A DNA stretch of 64,000 bases from Streptacidiphilus anmyonensis (GTDB lineage: Bacteria > Actinomycetota > Actinomycetes > Streptomycetales > Streptomycetaceae), in assembly GCF_000787855.1 (NCBI RefSeq), contig NZ_BBPQ01000001.1, positions 168,529-232,528 on the forward strand, written 5' to 3'. The notes under the pieces were generated by a model, which worked only from the letters and a program-made list of their open reading frames with translations, was not told where the DNA came from and ran no database searches. The stretch's first letter is position 1. Every line of letters starts with the position of its first letter. Positions 16,953 to 26,439 of the stretch are shown here, piece by piece. A program made the translations under genes and the position numbers.

Positions 16953-17615
16953 ATGACTCCAGGGGTGGAAATGATTGAGCGGAATCTCCCGCTGAAGCCC
17001 GCGATGCGCGGCTGGTTGCATGCCGGAATGTTCCCGGCGACGGTGGCGGCCGGCATCGTGCTGATCTGCCTGGCCACGACCCCCGCCGCACGCGCGGCCT
17101 GCGCCGTCTACGCCGCCAGCGCGTGGATGCTGTTCGGCGTCAGCGCGCTGTACCACCGCTTCACCTGGGGGCCGCGCGGCGAGGCGATCCTGCGGCGGCT
17201 CGACCACAGCAACATCTTCCTGATCATCGCGGGCACGTACACGCCCGTCACGATCCTGCTGCTGCACGGCGCACGTCAGCAGGTGCTGCTCTGGCTGGTC
17301 TGGGCCGGGGCGCTGGCCGGGATCGCCTTCCGGGTCTTCTGGGTCGGCGCGCCGCGCTGGCTGTACACACCCTGCTACCTGGCCCTCGGCTGGGCGGCGG
17401 TCTTCTTCCTGCCCGACTTCTTCCACAGCGGCGGCGTCGCGGTGACCGTGCTGATCATCGTCGGCGGCGCGCTCTACAGCGTCGGCGGCGTCATCTACGG
17501 CCTGAAGCGCCCCGACCCCTCGCCGCGCTGGTTCGGCTTCCACGAGGTCTTCCACGCGTGCACGCTCGCGGCCTTCACGGTCCAGTTCGTGGGGGTGTCG
17601 CTCGTCGCGATGTGA
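16953..17615 (+). CDS. Hemolysin III / PAQR-family membrane protein (TrhA-like)
   Basis: The protein is 220 residues with seven hydrophobic helices. PAQR/HlyIII marks are present: [33 protein letters not shown] and the late metal-ligand-type HEVFHACTL. Bacterial members affect membrane fluidity or lipid homeostasis; the biochemical reaction is not settled. ATG at 16953 was chosen over the in-frame ATG at 16941 because TATGCT at 16940-16945 is a good -10 only 7 nt before it, predicting a leaderless message. Two palindromes cover the promoter. Confidence 0.88.
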   Translation: MTPGVEMIERNLPLKPAMRGWLHAGMFPATVAAGIVLICLATTPAARAACAVYAASAWMLFGVSALYHRFTWGPRGEAILRRLDHSNIFLIIAGTYTPVTILLLHGARQQVLLWLVWAGALAGIAFRVFWVGAPRWLYTPCYLALGWAAVFFLPDFFHSGGVAVTVLIIVGGALYSVGGVIYGLKRPDPSPRWFGFHEVFHACTLAAFTVQFVGVSLVAM

Positions 17616-17663
17616 TTGACAGTCCCTGGCTTTTGAGAGTTACTGTCAGAAGACAGTAACTCT
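17616..17663 (+). promoter_or_regulatory. Promoter and TetR-type operator of the efflux operon
   Basis: TTGACA (17616-17621) and TACTGT (17641-17646) are candidate promoter hexamers. A palindrome with 12-bp perfect arms, AGAGTTACTGTC and GACAGTAACTCT (17636-17647 and 17652-17663), covers the -10 and start region. It is the obvious operator for the TetR regulator encoded two genes on. Confidence 0.8.
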
Positions 17664-17675
17664 TAGGGGGCTGCC

Positions 17676-19220
17676 ATGACCACGAAAGCGTCCATCAGCA
17701 CCACCGCACCAGCGGGCACCGCACCGCCCGACCGGAGACGCTGGTGGGCGCTGGCCGCCGTCTGCCTGAGCGTGCTGGTGCTCGGCTTCGACGGCACGAT
17801 CCTCAACGTCGCCCTCCCCGACATGGCGGTGCAGCTCCACGCCACCACCGGACAGTTGCAGTGGATCGTCGACGCGTACCTCGTCGTCTTCGCCGCCGCG
17901 ATGCTCCCCGCCGGCCTGCTCGGCGACCGCTTCGGGCGACGTCGGCTGCTCATCGGCGGGCTGGCGCTCTTCGGCGTCGCCTCGCTGGTCGGCACACTCG
18001 CGGACTCGCCGAACACGCTGATCGCCGTCCGCGCCGTGATGGGCCTCGGCGGCGCGCTGATCATGCCGCTCGGCATCGCGATCCTGCCGAGTCTGTTCAC
18101 CCCGGCCGAGCGGCCGCGCGCCATCGCCGTGATGACGGCGGGCATGGCCGTCGGCATGCCGCTCGGCCCGATGCTCGGCGGGCTGCTGCTCAACCACTTC
18201 TGGTGGGGCTCGATCTTCCTGATCAACGTCCCGCTGATCGCGGTCGGCATCGTCGCCTGCCTGTGGCTGGTGCCCGAGTCGCGCGACCCGAACGTGCCCC
18301 GGGTCGATCCGCTCAGCGCCGTCGTCGGCGTGCTCGGCCTCGGCGCGCTGACCTTCGGCATCATCCAGGGCCCGAGCGACGGCTGGGGCTCCGCCCAGGT
18401 CGTCGCGCCGCTGGTGGCCTCCGTGCTGCTGCTCGGCTTCCTGGTCCGGCGCGAACGCACCCTGCCGCACCCGATGGTCGACTTCACGCTGCTGGCCGAC
18501 CGCGTCTACCGCTGGAGCACGGCCGCCTCGGTGCTGGTCTCCTTCGTGCTGATGGGCGGCCTGTTCGTGCTGCCGCAGTACCTCCAGTCGGTGCTCGGCT
18601 ACGACGCGCTCGGCACCGGCGTCCGGCTGATGCCGATGATGGCCGGCCTGCTGCTCGCGGCGCGGGTCGCGGAGCGGCTGGTCTCGAGACTGTCGGTCCG
18701 TTGGGTCGTCGCCTCGGGCATGCTCGTCGTCGCCGCGTCGATGCTGCTGGGGGCCTCGACCACGACCGGGGACGGTTACGGCCGCACGGCCCTGTGGCTG
18801 GCCCTGCTCGGCCTCGGCATGGGCTTCACCATGGTCCCGGCCATGGGCGCGGCCATGGCTGCGCTCCCGGACGACCGGGCCGGCGTCGGCTCCGGACTGC
18901 TGCAGACGCTGCGCCAGTCCGCCAGCGCGATCGGCGTGGCCCTGCTCGGCAGCCTGCTGGCCGGTGGCTACACCGCGCGGCTGGCCACCGGCAGCCTTCC
19001 TGAGCCCCTGGCCCACACCGCCCGCGGCTCGGTCTCGGCCGCGCAGGCGATCGCCACGAAGCTGCACGACACGGCGCTGGCCGCGTCCGCGCACGCCGCG
19101 TTCGTCCACGGCATGGACCTGGTCCTGCTGGCCTGCGGCATCGGCGCGGCCCTTTCGGCGGCGTTGATCGCCTGGCGGATGCCCGGCACGGGGGGCGGTG
19201 CGGGAGAATCCCAGGCATGA
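17676..19220 (+). CDS. MFS drug efflux transporter, DHA2 (14-helix, EmrB/QacA) family
   Basis: The protein is 514 residues with about 14 hydrophobic helices. Motifs: VLGFDGTILNVALPDMA (motif D1), GDRFGRRRLLIGG (motif A), RAVMGLGGALIMP (motif B) and GPMLGGLLLNHFWWGSIFLINVP (motif C, antiporter-type). It should export toxic compounds with proton antiport. It forms an operon with the TetR gene, whose ATG overlaps this stop by 4 bp (ATGA), and the operator upstream would allow ligand-induced autoregulation. Confidence 0.92.
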   Translation: MTTKASISTTAPAGTAPPDRRRWWALAAVCLSVLVLGFDGTILNVALPDMAVQLHATTGQLQWIVDAYLVVFAAAMLPAGLLGDRFGRRRLLIGGLALFGVASLVGTLADSPNTLIAVRAVMGLGGALIMPLGIAILPSLFTPAERPRAIAVMTAGMAVGMPLGPMLGGLLLNHFWWGSIFLINVPLIAVGIVACLWLVPESRDPNVPRVDPLSAVVGVLGLGALTFGIIQGPSDGWGSAQVVAPLVASVLLLGFLVRRERTLPHPMVDFTLLADRVYRWSTAASVLVSFVLMGGLFVLPQYLQSVLGYDALGTGVRLMPMMAGLLLAARVAERLVSRLSVRWVVASGMLVVAASMLLGASTTTGDGYGRTALWLALLGLGMGFTMVPAMGAAMAALPDDRAGVGSGLLQTLRQSASAIGVALLGSLLAGGYTARLATGSLPEPLAHTARGSVSAAQAIATKLHDTALAASAHAAFVHGMDLVLLACGIGAALSAALIAWRMPGTGGGAGESQA

Positions 19221-19861
19221 CCCCCGGCAATCCCCCCACCCGGACCACCGCCGGCGCCGAGCTCGAGGAACTCCTCGCCGCCCCGCTCGGCCTGCGGGAG
19301 CGCAAGAAGCTGAAGACCCGCCGCGCGATCCGCGCGGCGGCCTTCGGCCTGTTCAGCGAGCAGGGCTACGAGGCCACCACGGTCGACCAGATCGCGGCCG
19401 CGGCGGAGGTCTCGCCCAGCACGTTCTTCCGGTACTTCCCCACCAAGGAAGACCTCGTCATCAGCGACGACTACGACCCGCTGATGGAGGTGTCCTTCCG
19501 CTCGCGCCCGGCCGACGAACCGCTGATCGAGTCCGTCCGCCAGGCGATGATCGATCCGCTGCGCCAGGTTCTCGCGGCCGAGCGCGAGGAGGTGCTGCTG
19601 CGCATGCAGCTGTACCGGGAGGTCCCGGCGATCCGCGCCCGCGCGCTGGTCGAGATGCAGCGCACCGGCGAGATGCTGTGCGGGCTCCTCGCCGAGCGGA
19701 CCGGTCGGCCCGCGGACGGGCTGGAGCTGCGCGCCCTGGTCGCCGCGATCCTCGCGGCGTCGAGCGAGGCGGTGCAGTACTGGGCCGAGCGCGGGGGCCG
19801 GGACGAGCTGGACGACCTGCTGGACCGGGCGATCACGTCCCTGGGCGGCTTCGGGCTGTAA
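19217..19861 (+). CDS. TetR family transcriptional regulator
   Basis: The protein is 214 residues with an N-terminal TetR HTH (about 32-78): IRAAAFGLFSEQGYEATTVDQIAAAAEVSPSTFFRYFPTKEDLV in separate stretches. The C-terminal ligand domain ends in LDRAITSLGGFGL. It is translationally coupled to the efflux gene by a 4-bp overlap and most likely represses the operon by binding the 28-bp palindrome at 17636-17663. The ligand is not predictable. Confidence 0.92.
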   Translation: MTPGNPPTRTTAGAELEELLAAPLGLRERKKLKTRRAIRAAAFGLFSEQGYEATTVDQIAAAAEVSPSTFFRYFPTKEDLVISDDYDPLMEVSFRSRPADEPLIESVRQAMIDPLRQVLAAEREEVLLRMQLYREVPAIRARALVEMQRTGEMLCGLLAERTGRPADGLELRALVAAILAASSEAVQYWAERGGRDELDDLLDRAITSLGGFGL

Positions 19862-19862
19862 C

Positions 19863-19895
19863 GGCCCGGCCGGTCAGGCACCTGACCGCCGGGCC
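19863..19895. terminator. Bidirectional-type hairpin between convergent genes
   Basis: Arms GGCCCGGC(c)GGTCAGG and CCTGACCGCCGGGCC pair with one bulged C. It lies in the 45-bp gap between the TetR gene and the convergent DUF255 gene. Confidence 0.65.
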
Positions 19896-19906
19896 GGGCC
19901 CGGCGG

Positions 19907-21925
19907 TCAGGCTTCCTTCGGGATCGCGCTGAGCCCCTCACGGAGCCAGGCCGGGTCGGTGACGGGGGCGTCGCAGGTGAAGCGGCGGCAGACGTAGGCC
20001 GCCGGCGCGCCGTCGAGGAGCGGCTGGTCCTCGCCCGCGGGCGTGACGACCAGGCCCGGGGCGGTCGCGGCCAGGGCGGCGATCCGCAGCGCCGCCGTCG
20101 CCGGGTCCTCGGGCGCGCCCGCGAGGGCGACCTTGCGGGGGCCGTCGAGGAGGGCCTGGGCGGTCGCCAGGCCCCAGCCGACGAAGCGCGGGGCCTGTCC
20201 GGCCAGCGGTGTCACCACCGTCAACGCCTGCTCCGCGGCTGTGCGGTGGCGCTCGGAGTCGGTCAGGGCCGCATAGGAGAGCAGGGCTCCCGCCGCGGCG
20301 GTCCAGCCGGACGGCGCCGCGTTGTCGGTCGGGTCCTGCGGGCGGCGGATCAGCGGCTCCGCGTCGGCGGCGGTGTCGTACAGGGCTCCTGACGCCTCGT
20401 CCGTGAACCGGGTCAACACAACGTCGAGCAGTTCCCCGGCGGCGTCGAGCCATCGAGCGTCGCCGGTGACGGTGTGCAGTGTGAGCAGGCCCTCCGCCAC
20501 GTCGCCGTAGTCCTCCAGGACGCCGGCGTTGCGGCCCGCCACACCGTCACGGGAGGTGCGCAGCAGGCGGCCCGACGCGTCGCGGTGGACCCCGAGCAGC
20601 AGCGCGGTCGTGACCACGGCGGCGTCAAGGAAGTCGGGGCGGTCCAGCAGCGCGCCCGCCTCGGCGAGCGCGGCGACGGCCAGGCCGTTCCAGGCGGCGA
20701 CCACCTTGTCGTCGCGGGCGGGACGCGGTCGCAGGTCACGAGCGGCGAGCAGACGCTCGCGCATCTCCTCGTCCGCGGCGTCGGGCTCGTCCTCCCCCGG
20801 CCACTGCAGGACGGAGGCGCCCTCCTCGAAGGTGCCCTGCGGGGTCACGCCGTAGCGCTCCGCGGCGCGCAGACCGTCCTCCTCGCCGAGCACCTCGGCC
20901 AGCTGGCCGGGTGTCCACACGTAGAACGCGCCCTCGCGGCTGTGTCCCTCGGCGTCGTGGCTGTCCGCGTCCAGCGCGGAGGCGAAGCCGCCCTCGGCGG
21001 TGCGCAGTTCACGCAGCAGGAAGTCGCCGGTGCCCTCGGCGACGCGGCGCGCCAGCGCGCTGCCGGTGGCGCGCCACAGGTGCAGGTACACACGGAGCAG
21101 CAGCGCGTTGTCGTACAGCATCTTCTCGAAGTGCGGCACGACCCAGTGCGCGTCGACGGAGTAGCGGGCGAAGCCGCCGCCGAGCTGGTCGTGGATGCCG
21201 CCGCGGGCCATCGCCGCGCAGGTGCGCTCGACCAGGTCGAGCGCCGCGGGCGAGCCGGTGGCGGCGTGGTGGCGCAGCAGGAACTCCAGCACCATGGACG
21301 GCGGGAACTTGGGCGCGCCGCCGAACCCTCCGTTGCGCTCGTCGAACTCCCGGCCGAGCCCGGCCAGCGCCTGGCGCATCGACTCCGGCCCCGGCAGGTC
21401 GGCCGCGGCCAGCCCCGCGTACACCCCGGCGCGGCCGCTCAGCTCGTGCACGATCCGGTGGGCCACGTCCGTGACCTCCTCGCGCCGCCCGCGCCAGGCC
21501 TCGGCGACGCCCTCCAGCACCTGCCGGAACGACGGCATGCCGTGCCGGGGCTCCGGCGGGAAGTAGGTCCCGAAGTAGAACGGCTCCCCGTCCGGCGTCA
21601 GCCACACCGTCATCGGCCACCCGCCCTGCCCGGTCGCCGCCTGCACCGCCTCCATGTAGACGGCGTCGACGTCGGGCCGCTCCTCGCGGTCCACCTTGAC
21701 CGGCACGAAGTGCGCGTTCAGGTACTCCGCGAGGCCGTCGTCCTCGAAGCTCTCGTGGGCCATGACATGGCACCAGTGACACGCGGCGTAGCCGACGCTG
21801 AGCAGCACCGGAACGTCCCGTTCGCGGGCGGCCGCGAAGGCGTCGTCACCCCACTCCCACCAGTCGACCGGGTTGTCGGCGTGCTGCAGAAGATACGGCG
21901 AGGTCGCACCAGCCAAGCGGTTCAC
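19907..21925 (-). CDS. DUF255 thioredoxin-fold / six-hairpin protein (YyaL, SPATA20-like)
   Basis: The protein is 672 residues. The N-terminal thioredoxin-fold domain (about 1-165) has [22 protein letters not shown] and the CxxC-like motif [14 protein letters not shown], then [18 protein letters not shown] and [13 protein letters not shown]. The rest is an alpha/alpha toroid like N-acylglucosamine 2-epimerase-type enzymes ([40 protein letters not shown]). The family is widespread, highly conserved, and has no established reaction. It is monocistronic and convergent with the TetR gene. Confidence 0.88.
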   Translation of the reverse strand: MNRLAGATSPYLLQHADNPVDWWEWGDDAFAAARERDVPVLLSVGYAACHWCHVMAHESFEDDGLAEYLNAHFVPVKVDREERPDVDAVYMEAVQAATGQGGWPMTVWLTPDGEPFYFGTYFPPEPRHGMPSFRQVLEGVAEAWRGRREEVTDVAHRIVHELSGRAGVYAGLAAADLPGPESMRQALAGLGREFDERNGGFGGAPKFPPSMVLEFLLRHHAATGSPAALDLVERTCAAMARGGIHDQLGGGFARYSVDAHWVVPHFEKMLYDNALLLRVYLHLWRATGSALARRVAEGTGDFLLRELRTAEGGFASALDADSHDAEGHSREGAFYVWTPGQLAEVLGEEDGLRAAERYGVTPQGTFEEGASVLQWPGEDEPDAADEEMRERLLAARDLRPRPARDDKVVAAWNGLAVAALAEAGALLDRPDFLDAAVVTTALLLGVHRDASGRLLRTSRDGVAGRNAGVLEDYGDVAEGLLTLHTVTGDARWLDAAGELLDVVLTRFTDEASGALYDTAADAEPLIRRPQDPTDNAAPSGWTAAAGALLSYAALTDSERHRTAAEQALTVVTPLAGQAPRFVGWGLATAQALLDGPRKVALAGAPEDPATAALRIAALAATAPGLVVTPAGEDQPLLDGAPAAYVCRRFTCDAPVTDPAWLREGLSAIPKEA

Positions 21926-22028
21926 CTCGTCAGCCTCTCACATGGCTGAAGGTCTGAACGTGCAGCGACCCGGAGCCGGGCCCACGATGGAGGGGGGTCA
22001 CCACGCCGCACCGAGGAGGTGGCGCCAC

Positions 22029-22331
22029 ATGCGCACGATCATGACCGTCAGCATGGACACGGACAAGGCGAACGAGGTCATCCTCGCCAAGCGCCTACAG
22101 GAGTTCATGCAGTCGCGGCTCGCAGTGCTGAAGCCGGAGGCTGCCTACTTCTGGACCCTGAACGGAAAGCGGGGCGGCTTCGTCGTCTTCGACCTCAAGG
22201 AGCCCGCGCAGATCCCCTCCATCGCCGAGCCGTTCTTCCAGGAGCTCGGCGCCGAGGTCTCGTTCTCACCGGTCATGGTGCCGGAGGACATCGGCAAGGG
22301 CCTCGACCCCGGTTACGCGCCGCCCGCCTGA
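22029..22331 (+). CDS. Small conserved hypothetical protein
   Basis: The protein is 100 residues with a strong GAGGAGG ribosome site before the ATG. It starts RTIMTVSMDTDKANEVI and has an alternating strand-helix pattern compatible with a ferredoxin-like alpha/beta sandwich (EAAYFWTLNGKRGGFVVFDL, ELGAEVSFSPVMVPEDI). It resembles small stress-responsive dimeric alpha-beta barrel proteins, but I cannot name a family with confidence. It is monocistronic, with a hairpin shared with the convergent aldo/keto reductase gene. Confidence 0.7.
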   Translation: MRTIMTVSMDTDKANEVILAKRLQEFMQSRLAVLKPEAAYFWTLNGKRGGFVVFDLKEPAQIPSIAEPFFQELGAEVSFSPVMVPEDIGKGLDPGYAPPA

Positions 22332-22406
22332 CCCGGCCCCGGCCCTGGCCCCGACTACGGCCACCGTCTCGGTTTCGGTCTCGGCCACGCCGCCCTCGTG
22401 CGTCAT

Positions 22407-22440
22407 GGAAGCCCAGGTCGACGCTTCGACCTGGGCTTCC
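22407..22440. terminator. Bidirectional terminator
   Basis: 15-bp perfect arms (GGAAGCCCAGGTCGA and complement) with a CGCT loop, between two convergent genes. Confidence 0.85.
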
Positions 22441-22459
22441 AGTCGGCCGTCCGGCCCTG

Positions 22460-23470
22460 CTACCAGGCGTAGGCCTCCGGTGCGGGGCCAGTTCCCGGGA
22501 AGATCTCGTCGAGACCGGCCAGCAACTCCTCCGAGAGCGTCAGCTCCAGCGCCCGCAGCGCGGAGTCCAACTGCTCGTGCGTGCGCGGGCCGACAATGGG
22601 GCCGGTGACGCCGGGGCGGGTCAGCAGCCAGGCCAGCGCCACCTCGCCCGGCTCCATCCCGTGCTTGGCCACCAGGTTCTCGTACGCCTCCACCTTCGCG
22701 CGGACCCCCGGGTCGGCCAGCCCCGCCGCCGACCGGCCCGTCCTGGTGCGGGCCCCGACGCCCTCGGCCTCCTTGCGCAGCGCGCCGCCGAGCAGGCCCT
22801 GGTGCAGCGGCGACCACGGGATGACGCCCAGACCGTACTCCTGAGCGGCAGGGACGACCTCCAGCTCGGAGCGCCGCTCGAAGAGGTTGTACAGGCACTG
22901 CTCGCTGACCAGACCCAGCCCGAGCCGTCCGCGCTTCGCGGTCTCGTTGGCCTGGGCGATCTTGTATCCGGGGAAGTTGGAGGAGCCCGCGTAGAGGATC
23001 TTGCCCTGCTGGACCAGCGTGTCCACGGCCTGCCAGATCTCCTCGAAGGAGGTCAGCCGGTCGACGTGGTGGAACTGGTACACGTCGATGTGGTCGGTGC
23101 CGAGCCGCCGCAGGCTGGCCTCGACGGCACGGCGGATGTTGACCGCCGAGAGCCGGTCGAAGTTGGGCCAGGAGGCGCCGACGACGGGCTCGCCGTCGAT
23201 CATGTTGCCGTAGACCTTGGTGGCCAGCACGACCTTGTCGCGCCGCCCGCCGCCCTTGGCGAACCAGGAGCCGACGATCTCCTCGGTCAGGCCCTTGTGC
23301 TCGGTGAGCCCGTAGATGTTCGCGGTGTCGAAGAAGTTGACGCCCGCGTCGAGCGCGGCGTCCATCAGGCTGTGCGCGTCGGCCTCGTCGGTCTGCGGGC
23401 CGAAGTTCATCGTGCCGAGGACGAGGCGGCTGACCTTGACCCCGGTGCGTCCGAGCTGCGTGTACTCCAT
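22460..23470 (-). CDS. Aldo/keto reductase
   Basis: The protein is 336 residues from the ATG at 23470 (a TTG four codons upstream is a poorer choice because its Shine-Dalgarno sequence would abut it). Motifs: MEYTQLGRTGVKVSRLVLGTMNFG, VNFFDTANIYG (Asp/Tyr), VVLATKVYG (Lys), DHIDVYQFHHVDRLTSFEE, and GVTGPIVGPRTHEQLDSAL for NADP(H). It belongs to the YajO/Tas-like group. The substrate is unknown. It has no partner gene on the same strand. Confidence 0.88.
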   Translation of the reverse strand: MEYTQLGRTGVKVSRLVLGTMNFGPQTDEADAHSLMDAALDAGVNFFDTANIYGLTEHKGLTEEIVGSWFAKGGGRRDKVVLATKVYGNMIDGEPVVGASWPNFDRLSAVNIRRAVEASLRRLGTDHIDVYQFHHVDRLTSFEEIWQAVDTLVQQGKILYAGSSNFPGYKIAQANETAKRGRLGLGLVSEQCLYNLFERRSELEVVPAAQEYGLGVIPWSPLHQGLLGGALRKEAEGVGARTRTGRSAAGLADPGVRAKVEAYENLVAKHGMEPGEVALAWLLTRPGVTGPIVGPRTHEQLDSALRALELTLSEELLAGLDEIFPGTGPAPEAYAW

Positions 23471-23577
23471 GGGCTCATCCAAGCCCCCTGGAGTGCGCTC
23501 GAAGCAAGCGCTTCCGAGGCACCGAAGCAGAGCGTTTCGCCGCGCAGCGGCCGTGGGCCGTGCTTAGGCTGGTCGTC

Positions 23578-24987
23578 ATGGCGCTGCATCAGGGACAGGA
23601 CAAGCAAAAGCCGCTGAGCCTCCCGCGGGTGGCCGGCGTGGAGGACCTCCTCAACGGCATGGAGGAGGCGGTGCCGAAGAACCGCCTTCCGCACCACCCG
23701 CTTCCGGCGGTGATCGCCTCCCAACTGATCCGCGACGAACTGCTGCTGGACGGCAACGCGCGGCTCAACCTCGCCACGTTCGTGACCACCTGGATGGATC
23801 CGCAGGTCACCGAGCTGATCAGCGAGTGCCTCGACAAGAACATGATCGACAAGGACGAGTATCCGCAGACGGCCGAGTTCGAACGCCGCTGTGTGAACAT
23901 CCTCGCCGACCTGTGGCACGCGCCGGACGCGACACAGGCCGTCGGCTGCTCCACCACCGGCTCCAGCGAGGCCTGCATGCTCGCCGGGATGGCCCTGAAG
24001 CGGCGCTGGATGCAGCGCAACCGCGAGAAGTACGACAGCGGCGCCGCCCGCCCCAACCTGGTGATGGGCGCGAACGTCCAGGTCTGCTGGGAGAAGTTCT
24101 GCAACTTCTGGGAGGTCGAGTGCCGCCTGGCCCCCATGGAGGGCGACCGCTTCCACCTCGACGCGCAGTCGGCGCTGGCCCTGGTCGACCAGAACACCAT
24201 CGGCGTCGTCGGCGTCCTCGGCTCCACCTTCGACGGCAGCTTCGAGCCGATCAAGGAGATCTGCGAGGCACTGGACGACCTGGAGCGACGGACCGGGCTG
24301 GACATCCCCGTCCACGTCGACGGGGCGTCCGGCGGCATGATCGCCCCCTTCATCGACCCCGATCTGGTCTGGGACTTCCGACTCCCGCGCGTCGCCTCGA
24401 TCAACACCTCCGGCCACAAGTACGGGCTGGTCTACCCCGGCGTCGGCTGGGCGCTGTGGCGCGACGCGGAGGCGCTCCCCGAGGAACTGGTCTTCCGGGT
24501 GAACTACCTCGGCGGCAACATGCCGACCTTCGCCCTCAACTTCTCGCGCCCCGGCGCGCAGGTGATCGCCCAGTACTACAACTTCCTGCGCCTGGGCCGG
24601 GCCGGCTACACGGCGGTGCAGCAGGCAACGCGCGACGTCGCGATCCGCCTCGCCCAGGGCATCGAGGGGCTCGGCGTCTTCCGCCTGCTGACGCGCGGCG
24701 ACGAGCTGCCCGTCTTCGCCTTCACCACGACCGACGACGTGACGTCGTTCGACGTCTTCGACGTCTCGCGCAGGCTCCGTGAACGCGGCTGGCTCGTCCC
24801 GGCGTACACCTTCCCGGAGAACCGAACGGACCTGGCGGTCATCCGCATCGTCATCCGCAACGGGTTCACCATCGACCTCGCGGACCTCCTGCTGAACGAC
24901 CTGGCCCGGCTCCTGCCCGAGCTCCAGGCCCAGCCCAGCCCGGGCACCGAGCACGGTGTGACGCCGCGGGAGGGCTTCCACCACTGA
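23578..24987 (+). CDS. gad: Glutamate decarboxylase
   Basis: The protein is 469 residues from the ATG at 23578. It is a PLP-dependent group II decarboxylase: FVTTWMDPQVTELISECLDKNMIDKDEYPQT, VGCSTTGSSEACMLAGMALK, IPVHVDGASGGMIAPF and the PLP-lysine motif SGHKYGLVYPGVGWA near residue 280. It converts glutamate to GABA and CO2 in the cytoplasm, consuming a proton. TAGGCT at 23565-23570 is 7 nt before the ATG and there is no Shine-Dalgarno sequence, so the transcript is likely leaderless. Its stop is 8 bp from that of the convergent nickel permease. Confidence 0.94.
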   Translation: MALHQGQDKQKPLSLPRVAGVEDLLNGMEEAVPKNRLPHHPLPAVIASQLIRDELLLDGNARLNLATFVTTWMDPQVTELISECLDKNMIDKDEYPQTAEFERRCVNILADLWHAPDATQAVGCSTTGSSEACMLAGMALKRRWMQRNREKYDSGAARPNLVMGANVQVCWEKFCNFWEVECRLAPMEGDRFHLDAQSALALVDQNTIGVVGVLGSTFDGSFEPIKEICEALDDLERRTGLDIPVHVDGASGGMIAPFIDPDLVWDFRLPRVASINTSGHKYGLVYPGVGWALWRDAEALPEELVFRVNYLGGNMPTFALNFSRPGAQVIAQYYNFLRLGRAGYTAVQQATRDVAIRLAQGIEGLGVFRLLTRGDELPVFAFTTTDDVTSFDVFDVSRRLRERGWLVPAYTFPENRTDLAVIRIVIRNGFTIDLADLLLNDLARLLPELQAQPSPGTEHGVTPREGFHH

Positions 24988-24995
24988 AAACCGCG

Positions 24996-26138
24996 TTACG
25001 CGGCTCGCTGGTCCTCGACAGCGGCCCCGGCGGCGACGGCCGCCGGGGCCGGCGTGCCGCCGGGCGCGAGCGCCCACTTCTCCTCGACGCGTCCGAAGCG
25101 CCAGACGGCCAGCGCGGCCAGCCAGGTGACGACGAAGAGCCCGACGATCACGAAGCCGACGTTGTTCAGGTCCAGTCCGGCGATCCAGCCGATCACGCCG
25201 CCGCTGATGTCCAGCTTCTCGGCCAGCAGGCCGGTCAGTTCGATGCCGCCGATGATCACGGCCACGGCGACCGACAGGCCGGTGATCGTGATGTTGTAGT
25301 AGACCTTGCGGACCGGCTGCGAGAAGGCCCACTCGTAGGCGAAGTTCATGAACGAGCCGTCGATCGTGTCCAGCAGCGACATACCGGCCGCGAAGAGCAC
25401 GGGCAGGGTGAGGATCGCGTACCAGGGCAGCGAGAAGGCCGAGGCGCCGCCCGCCAGCACCAGCAGCGAGACCTCGGTCGCGGTGTCGAACCCGAGCCCG
25501 AACAGCAGGCCGACCGGGTACATGTGCCACGGCTTGGAGACGGCCTTGGTGACGCGGCCCAGGATGCGGTTCATCAGCCCGCGCTTGTTCAGGTGCTCCT
25601 CGAGCTCGGCCTCGCTGTAGTCGCCCCCGCGCATCTTCCGGAAGACCTTGACGATGCCGACCAGCACCACCGCGTTGATCACGGCGATCAGCATCAGGAA
25701 GGTGCCGGAGACGGTCGTGCCGATCGTTCCGGCGAGCGTCTGCAGTGTGGAGGAGCCGTTGGAGACCTGGCCGGCCAGGGCCTTCACGCCGAAGGAGAGC
25801 AGCAGGCACAGGCCGAAGACGACGGAGGAGTGGCCGAGGGAGAACCAGAAGCCGACCGACAGCGGCCGCTTCTCCTCGCCCATCAGCTTGCGGGTGGTGT
25901 TGTCGATGGCCGCGATGTGGTCGGCGTCGAAGGCGTGCCTCATGCCGAGGGTGTACGCGGTCAGGCCGATGCCGAGGCCGAAGGCCTGGGTGCCGACCTG
26001 GTAGTGGTGCGGGGCGACGATCAGCGCCAGGACGCCCCAGCCGACGACGTGCAGGGCGACGACGAACGCCGCCATGCCCCCCAGCCGGGCCCATTCACGC
26101 CGGGTCAGAGCGCCCTTGATACGCGTGATCGTCCCCAT
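24996..26138 (-). CDS. Nickel/cobalt permease, NiCoT (HoxN/NixA) family
   Basis: The protein is 380 residues from the ATG at 26138; a longer frame adds 12 unlikely residues. It has eight or so membrane helices and the NiCoT signature LGMRHAFDADHIAAIDNTTRK (HX4DH) near residue 65-80, then GFWFSLGHSSVVF, a long cytosolic loop with KVFRKMRGGDYSEAELEEHL, and LFGLGFDTATEVSLL. It imports Ni2+ or Co2+ with high affinity. A Nur-box sequence about 60 bp upstream of the start suggests repression when nickel is sufficient. Confidence 0.92.
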   Translation of the reverse strand: MGTITRIKGALTRREWARLGGMAAFVVALHVVGWGVLALIVAPHHYQVGTQAFGLGIGLTAYTLGMRHAFDADHIAAIDNTTRKLMGEEKRPLSVGFWFSLGHSSVVFGLCLLLSFGVKALAGQVSNGSSTLQTLAGTIGTTVSGTFLMLIAVINAVVLVGIVKVFRKMRGGDYSEAELEEHLNKRGLMNRILGRVTKAVSKPWHMYPVGLLFGLGFDTATEVSLLVLAGGASAFSLPWYAILTLPVLFAAGMSLLDTIDGSFMNFAYEWAFSQPVRKVYYNITITGLSVAVAVIIGGIELTGLLAEKLDISGGVIGWIAGLDLNNVGFVIVGLFVVTWLAALAVWRFGRVEEKWALAPGGTPAPAAVAAGAAVEDQRAA

Positions 26139-26196
26139 GCCACACACCCCTCCGTGGATCAGCTGCCGATCCACCGTAGGGGCTGCCGATATTTAG

Positions 26197-26213
26197 TTGC
26201 AAGTCATTCGCAA
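26197..26213. promoter_or_regulatory. Nur box (nickel uptake regulator)
   Basis: TTGCAA-GTCAT-TCGCAA matches the Streptomyces Nur consensus (tTGCaa-N5-ttGCAA) at all but one position. It lies upstream of the nickel/cobalt permease gene on the minus strand, which fits Nur control of nickel import. Confidence 0.8.
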
Positions 26214-26229
26214 TAGCGTACGGCTCGCG

Positions 26230-26427
26230 CTAGCTCTTGGCGTCCTCGGCGGGCTCCGGCTCCTCCACGAAGTCGACCTTGCCCAGCGAGCGGTTCATGG
26301 CCTTGAGGATCCACCAGGTGCCCGCGCCCAGCGCGGCGAAGACCAGAAAGCCCAGGATGCCCGGGGTGACCTTGTTCTCGTCCAGGGCGAGCAAGGCGGT
26401 GGCGGCGGGGTGCATGGCTGTGTTCAC
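26230..26427 (-). CDS. Small single-pass membrane protein next to mca
   Basis: The protein is 65 residues from a GTG start. One hydrophobic helix (about 22-43, VTPGILGFLVFAALGAGTWWIL) is followed by a basic turn and an acidic tail (DFVEEPEPAEDAKS). It lies 12 bp after mca and is probably co-transcribed with it. I do not know its function. The acidic C-terminus would face the cytosol if the positive-inside rule holds. Confidence 0.7.
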   Translation of the reverse strand: MNTAMHPAATALLALDENKVTPGILGFLVFAALGAGTWWILKAMNRSLGKVDFVEEPEPAEDAKS

Positions 26428-26439
26428 CGTTCCATCGTC

